Source: Paraherbaspirillum soli (GTDB lineage: Bacteria; Pseudomonadota; Gammaproteobacteria; Burkholderiales; Burkholderiaceae_D). Taken from it: a stretch of 64,000 bases of DNA. The stretch is from NCBI RefSeq assembly GCF_042654985.1, contig NZ_JBHSMT010000013.1, forward strand, positions 1 through 64,000, given 5' to 3'. A program made the translations under genes and the position numbers. Positions 60,262 through 64,000 of the stretch are shown here, one piece after another. Position 1 is the first letter of the stretch; the number at the start of each line of letters is the position of its first letter. The notes below the pieces were generated by a model that made no database searches, was not told the origin of the DNA, and was given only the letters and a program-made list of their open reading frames with translations.

Positions 60262-60429
60262 TTACTTTTTTTCGTCAGTGCTCGCCGGCGTATTCGCGGT
60301 CGGCGGCACTTGTGCAGCGGGCGCTGCCGGCTTCGCAACTTCCGGCATAGGCGCGTCTTTTCTTTGACAAGCTGCCAGCAAGCCGATGAACAAGATGACG
60401 GCGCTGGCAAGGATTTTTTGACGGATCAT
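60262..60429 (-). CDS. Small lipoprotein, 55 aa
   Basis: MIRQKILASAVILFIGLLAA is followed directly by a lipobox Cys (LLAAC), then QRKDAPMPEVAKPAAPAAQV and a Pro/Thr-rich tail ending in STDEKK. A typical short outer-membrane lipoprotein. Its stop is 38 bases from the DUF1488-like gene end, and it is divergent from the doxX-like gene. Confidence 0.7.
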   Translation of the reverse strand: MIRQKILASAVILFIGLLAACQRKDAPMPEVAKPAAPAAQVPPTANTPASTDEKK

Positions 60430-60459
60430 GATAGACACCTTCTTACAAGAGGAGTGCTT

Positions 60460-60864
60460 ATGAAAAATGCCGACGACCTGGGAAAGCTTGTACTGCGCTC
60501 AACTCTGGCGATCCTTATTCTATTCCATGGCGTTTCAAAAATCCTCAACGGTCCCGGCTTTGTCGTCGGCCTGATCAACAATGCCGGCTTGCCCCCGGTA
60601 TTGGCCTATGGCGTCTATTTCGGCGAAGTGGTGGCGCCGTTATTAATCCTGTTTGGATTCTGGACGCGCATCGGCGCCCTGCTTGTCATCGCCAATATGC
60701 TGACCGCATTCGCGCTGGTACACAGCAAACAATTGCTGACCTTGTCCGATGCCGGCGGCTGGGCGCTTGAGCTGCAAGGTTTTTTCCTATTTACGGCAGT
60801 AACCATTTTGCTGCTGGGAGCCGGCCGATACAGCGTCGGCGGCAGCAATGGCCGATGGAATTGA
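60460..60864 (+). CDS. DoxX-family membrane protein
   Basis: A 134-residue inner-membrane protein with four helices: LGKLVLRSTLAILILFHGVS, the DoxX signature K-I-x-x-G-P (HGVSKILNGPGFVVGLIN), then YFGEVVAPLLILFGFWTRIG and a final helix. Family members associate with redox and sulfur stress functions. AGAGGAG precedes the start at 60460. A terminator lies about 30 bases after the stop. Confidence 0.92.
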   Translation: MKNADDLGKLVLRSTLAILILFHGVSKILNGPGFVVGLINNAGLPPVLAYGVYFGEVVAPLLILFGFWTRIGALLVIANMLTAFALVHSKQLLTLSDAGGWALELQGFFLFTAVTILLLGAGRYSVGGSNGRWN

Positions 60865-60895
60865 ACTGATGCAGACGGCTCCCTGATGACGCTAC

Positions 60896-60923
60896 AACCC
60901 GCCTGCCGGCGGGTTTTTCTTTT
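60896..60923 (+). terminator. Terminator of doxX-like gene
   Basis: AACCCGCC, TGCC, GGCGGGTT followed by TTTCTTTT. Confidence 0.88.
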
Positions 60924-60943
60924 CCGGTACAGGATTTCGAAAA

Positions 60944-60966
60944 AATATATCGTACTTTGATATATT
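60944..60966. promoter_or_regulatory. Palindromic operator upstream of MarR-ClC genes
   Basis: AATATATC, seven bases GTACTTT, then GATATATT, a perfect 8-bp inverted repeat 36 bases before the MarR start. It is a likely binding site for that regulator. Confidence 0.6.
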
Positions 60967-61001
60967 ATCTGCGTCCCACTTCCAGTAAAGCCGGCTGCCA
61001 G

Positions 61002-61418
61002 ATGAATGCACCATCCCCACCTTCGTTGCAAAAACAAGACTTTGAAGCCTTGTCCACGTTTCGCTACCAACTCCGGAAATTCCTGCGCTTCAGCGAAGAA
61101 GCGGCTCAGGCGGAAGGCGTCACGCCCCAACAGTACTTGTTATTGCTGCATATAAAGGGCTTCCCAGGGCGCGACTGGGCTCGCATCGGCGAGCTGGCGG
61201 AACGCCTGCAGTCGCAGCATCATAGCGTCGTGGCGCTGGTATCCCGCTGCGAAAAACTCAAGTTGGTGGAACGCCGCGTCAGCGAAATCGATCGCCGTCA
61301 GGTCAACGTGCATCTATTGCCGGCTGGCGAGCGCTGCCTGGAAAAACTTGCAAGCTTGCATCATGCCGAGCTGAATACATTGACTGAAACCTTCCGAATT
61401 CCGACCATTAATAGTTAA
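61002..61418 (+). CDS. MarR-family regulator
   Basis: A 138-residue MarR-type winged-helix protein: GVTPQQYLLLLHIKGFPGRD, WARIGELAERLQSQHHSVVA, and the wing SEIDRRQVNVHLLPAGE. It has an upstream palindrome (60944-60966) and lies 10 bases before the ClC gene, so it probably controls this two-gene unit. The signal is unknown. Confidence 0.9.
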   Translation: MNAPSPPSLQKQDFEALSTFRYQLRKFLRFSEEAAQAEGVTPQQYLLLLHIKGFPGRDWARIGELAERLQSQHHSVVALVSRCEKLKLVERRVSEIDRRQVNVHLLPAGERCLEKLASLHHAELNTLTETFRIPTINS

Positions 61419-61428
61419 AACCCTCGTC

Positions 61429-63183
61429 ATGGCTTCCCACGCACACTTACACAAACGCGATTTCGCGGCCGACACGCGCCTGCTCAGGACCTCCTTAATC
61501 GCCATCGCCATCGGCGGCTGCGGCACGCTGGCGGCATTTGTATTGTTGAACTTGATCAGGCTGTTTACCAATCTGTTCTTCTACCAATCCTTTTCTTTCG
61601 CGACGCGCTCGCCTGCCGCGCATCACCTCGGCGCATGGGTCATCCTGTTGCCGGTGTTGGGCGGCTTGATCGTCGGCCTGATAGCGCGCTTCGGTTCTGA
61701 AAAAATTCGCGGTCATGGCATTCCTGAAGCGATCGAAGCGATCCTGTTTGGCAAAAGCAAAATGTCGGCAAAAGTCGCGGTTCTCAAACCTCTGTCCTCC
61801 GGCATCGTGATCGGCAGCGGCGGACCGTTTGGCGCGGAGGGGCCGATCATCATGACGGGCGGCGCCATCGGTTCGCTGATAGCGCAGCTTTTTCATCTGA
61901 CCGCCGCCGAACGCAAGACCTTGCTGGTGGCCGGCGCCACCGCCGGCATGACGGCGGTGTTCGGCACGCCGGTGGCAGCCGTGCTGCTGGCGATCGAACT
62001 GCTGCTATTCGAATTGCGTCCGCGCAGTCTGCTGCCGGTCATCGTCGCCTGTGCGGTAGCCGGCTTCACCCGCCCCTTGCTGCTGGAAGCGGGTCCGCTA
62101 TTTCCGTTGCAAACCCCGGAAATCGGCATCGCCGCACTATTCTCTTGCGCGATCGCCGGCATTCTGGGCGGGGCGCTGTCGGCCTTCATGTCGACCGCGC
62201 TGTACTGGGTTGAGGACATGTTCGGCAAACTGCCGGTCCACTGGATGTGGTGGCCGGCGCTGGGCGGCATCGTGGTCGGGATTGGCGGCTATTTTGAACC
62301 GCGGGCGTTAGGTGTCGGTTACGACGTGATTGGCGACCTGTTGAATAATCACCTGGCGTTGCAGATTGCACTGAGTCTGTTGCTGGTAAAGGCGGTCATT
62401 TGGGTCATCGCGCTTGGCTCCGGCACTTCCGGCGGCGTATTGGCGCCGCTATTGATCATCGGCGCCGGACTCGGCACCGTACTGGCGCCGTGGCTGCCGG
62501 GCGGCGACGCGCATTTGTGGCCGTTGGTTTGCATGGCGGCCGTGCTGGCCGGCGTATTGGGAGCACCGTTGACTGCCGCCGTGTTCGCATTCGGCTTGAC
62601 CCATGACGTCAATGCCTTGCTGCCGCTATTGCTGACCACCGGCGTCGCCTATGGCTTTACGGTGCTGACCATGCGCCGCTCGATCATGACCGAGAAGATT
62701 TCCCGGCGCGGCTTGCATATCTATCGCGAGTACGGCGTCGATCCGCTGGAACGCCAGCATGTTGAAGAAGTCATGACCCATGCGGTGGAAGCAATTCCGG
62801 CCAATCTATCCATCGCGGCGGTGCTGGAACGCTATTTCGGCGCGCAACAGGTGCATCGCTGCTACCCGGTAGTCGATGCCGAGCAACGACTATTGGGAAT
62901 GGTCGATCGCAGCAGCTTCGGCCCATTGACGGATGGCGCCAATCCGCTGACGACATTGTTCAGCCATCACCAGGATCAAGGCGCCGGTTTGGTGGCATTG
63001 CCATCCGAAACCTGCCGCCTCGCCGCGGCGCGGATGGCGACTCACCACCTGGAACGATTGCCGGTGGTGAGCGACCTGCATACGCTGCGCTTGATCGGGA
63101 TCGTCAGTCGCAGCGACCTGATCAAGCCGTCCAGATTGTTCTTCGATGAGGAACAAAAACGCGAACGTCTTTTAAACGCGTAA
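61429..63183 (+). CDS. ClC-family chloride channel/transporter with CBS domains
   Basis: A 584-residue protein. The ClC core has about ten membrane helices with three ion-path motifs: GHGIPEAIEAILF, GSGGPFGAEGPIIMTGGAIG (Glu in AEGP at the gating-glutamate position), and GTSGGVLAPLLIIGAG. Two C-terminal CBS domains follow (about 440-575: MTHAVEAIPANLSIAAVLER, and LHTLRLIGIVSRSDLIKPSR). The gating Glu suggests a Cl-/H+ antiporter or a gated channel. It is coupled to the upstream MarR gene. Confidence 0.94.
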   Translation: MASHAHLHKRDFAADTRLLRTSLIAIAIGGCGTLAAFVLLNLIRLFTNLFFYQSFSFATRSPAAHHLGAWVILLPVLGGLIVGLIARFGSEKIRGHGIPEAIEAILFGKSKMSAKVAVLKPLSSGIVIGSGGPFGAEGPIIMTGGAIGSLIAQLFHLTAAERKTLLVAGATAGMTAVFGTPVAAVLLAIELLLFELRPRSLLPVIVACAVAGFTRPLLLEAGPLFPLQTPEIGIAALFSCAIAGILGGALSAFMSTALYWVEDMFGKLPVHWMWWPALGGIVVGIGGYFEPRALGVGYDVIGDLLNNHLALQIALSLLLVKAVIWVIALGSGTSGGVLAPLLIIGAGLGTVLAPWLPGGDAHLWPLVCMAAVLAGVLGAPLTAAVFAFGLTHDVNALLPLLLTTGVAYGFTVLTMRRSIMTEKISRRGLHIYREYGVDPLERQHVEEVMTHAVEAIPANLSIAAVLERYFGAQQVHRCYPVVDAEQRLLGMVDRSSFGPLTDGANPLTTLFSHHQDQGAGLVALPSETCRLAAARMATHHLERLPVVSDLHTLRLIGIVSRSDLIKPSRLFFDEEQKRERLLNA

Positions 63184-63208
63184 GCAAGTCATAGACGCAG
63201 TCTGCACA

Positions 63209-63236
63209 GGGACACCTCGAAAAACCTACTGCGCGG
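63209..63236. repeat. Left end of the MITE-like repeat family (partial copy)
   Basis: CACCTCGAAAAACCTACTGC here and CACCTCTAAAAACCTACTGC at 9537 differ at one position. The matching right end seen at 9659-9675 is not found, so this copy looks truncated or decayed. Confidence 0.55.
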
Positions 63237-63320
63237 CCCCCGCCACATTCGGTCCGGCGGCATACCCGGCAAAATTGACAGCATCAAAGCGCTTGCTTTC
63301 AGGGATGGAATCGACAATAA

Positions 63321-63347
63321 TTTAAATGAGAATCATTTTCATTTAAA
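63321..63347. promoter_or_regulatory. Fur-box-like palindrome
   Basis: TTTAAATGA-GAATCAT-TTTCATTTAAA, with perfect 9-base outer arms (TTTAAATGA/TCATTTAAA) and inner AAT/ATT. The core AATGAGAATCATTTTC fits the Fur consensus GATAATGATAATCATTATC well. It lies 22 bases before a small unknown gene. Confidence 0.75.
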
Positions 63348-63368
63348 CGAATCCTGCAAAGGCTTACG

Positions 63369-63701
63369 ATGAACCATCCACACCATGCCGCAGATCCGAT
63401 CACGCTCAACGCCGACGATTATCAAACCCCGCCGGAATTGCTGGTATCGGCGGTGCTGCACCTGATCTCGCAATACAGCACGCAGACGTTGACAGCTGGT
63501 GCCTGCCCGCAGTCGGCGGCTACGATCGAGCGCCACTTGCGGACGCTGTCCGAATGGCCGGAGCTGGCGCCGGTGTTGCGCGCCACCTGCCAGCAATTGT
63601 CGGAGCAGTGGTCGCTGGTCGTGGAACGCGCTTCGCCGAAGCCGAAGACGGAACGTTCGGCCTTTATTACGCGCTTGATTTCGGGCACGCGTGCGCTTTA
63701 G
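63369..63701 (+). CDS. Hypothetical protein, probably iron-regulated
   Basis: A 110-residue soluble protein: MNHPHHAADPITLNADDYQT, then LLVSAVLHLISQYSTQTL and IERHLRTLSEWPELAPVLRA. The His-rich N terminus and mostly helical body have no motif I can name. The near-perfect Fur-box-like palindrome just upstream, overlapping the probable promoter, suggests repression by Fur with iron. What follows in the genome may tell its pathway, but the window ends 300 bases later. Confidence 0.72.
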   Translation: MNHPHHAADPITLNADDYQTPPELLVSAVLHLISQYSTQTLTAGACPQSAATIERHLRTLSEWPELAPVLRATCQQLSEQWSLVVERASPKPKTERSAFITRLISGTRAL

Positions 63702-64000
63702 GGCGAGCTCTAATCGCGTATCCGGAAACCATGCATTCGAATTCCCCGGGAAGGGAGTGAATCCATCTCGCACTTGAGCTGCAATATGCGACGTCGACAA
63801 TCTGCCGGTTGCTGACGCTGATCTACGCGTTCAGATCGAGCGCCTGATGGATGTGTGTCCTTATCGGCATTAGCCAAAACTGTAACGGTCGCTCCTCTTG
63901 ATACAGTCGCTAGCCAAGCCGTTTTTTTACGCTCCTTGATTCTTGAGCGCTTGACAAGCCCCGGCCCAGTCTCGTACATTAGCCCAATGCCTTCCGCAAA
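63702..64000. other. Window-end region, no gene seen
   Basis: About 300 bases. Short open frames on both strands lack ribosome binding sites and recognisable protein character. Confidence 0.5.

Noticed and set aside
63710..63979. 89-codon minus-strand frame at the window end
   Set aside because: Weak composition, no ribosome binding site and no recognisable motif.

Overview
The window looks like chromosome of a betaproteobacterium of the Oxalobacteraceae type (Collimonas, Herbaspirillum or Janthinobacterium relatives). This is inference from gene content: EarP next to an EF-P with Arg32, a CydP-CydA-CydB-CydX operon, a BmpA-type ABC transporter, a hemCDXY cluster divergent from ppc, many small stress proteins of a betaproteobacterial kind, and a probable betaproteobacterial toxic small RNA. 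I see no rRNA, tRNA, CRISPR array, prophage or intact insertion sequence. Repeats are short palindromic (REP-like) elements plus one MITE-like element.

Region by region. (1) 0.3-12.0 kb, minus strand: one long cluster for a hybrid type II secretion / type IV pilus machine. Its order is gspG, gspF, a Sel1 protein, gspE ATPase, PilM/N-like, PilO-like, PilP/GspC-like, a lipoprotein secretin with TPRs and a C-terminal cohesin-like domain, three more pseudopilins, a small exported protein and a frameshifted transglutaminase-like gene. (2) 12.5-25.7 kb: ppa, then an envelope and stress region of small genes: PRC-barrel, DUF3309, DUF883, OmpA/DUF4398 lipoproteins, an NRAMP-like transporter, RcnB-like, two collagen-like lipoproteins, two Crp/Fnr-type regulators, CsbD, a Cys-repeat protein and YSC84. 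A 16-bp dyad recurs here, TGTGC-N6-GWACA in outline. In five of eight copies it lies exactly 32 bp centre-to-centre from a plausible -10 box, the geometry of a class II Crp/Fnr-activated promoter. I consider this the most interesting signal in the window. (3) 25.9-29.7 kb: GbsR/MarR regulator and cytochrome bd operon cydP-A-B-X. (4) 30.0-31.9 kb: earP-efp. (5) 32.0-33.9 kb: MarR regulator divergent from a DMT exporter with two operator-like dyads, then an HHH protein. (6) 33.9-38.8 kb: valine-catabolic mmsA and mmsB with a LivK-like binding protein and a divergent LysR. (7) 38.9-45.4 kb: prfC, dctA, acetoacetate decarboxylase with 3-hydroxybutyrate dehydrogenase, and a CBS/CorC membrane protein. 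(8) 45.7-50.5 kb: BmpA-type nucleoside ABC transporter. (9) 50.8-57.9 kb: hemC-hemD-hemX-hemY, divergent from ppc. (10) 58.1-64.0 kb: adenine deaminase, toxic sRNA candidate, small unknown proteins, DoxX, MarR with a ClC transporter, and an unknown gene behind a strong Fur-box-like palindrome.

Most minus-strand secretion genes overlap by ATGA or more, so they are probably one transcription unit. Functional pairs are evident elsewhere: EarP modifies EF-P, MmsB and MmsA act in sequence, and the nucleoside importer and adenine deaminase both concern purines. All functional names come from reading motifs and remembered family features. No database search was run.
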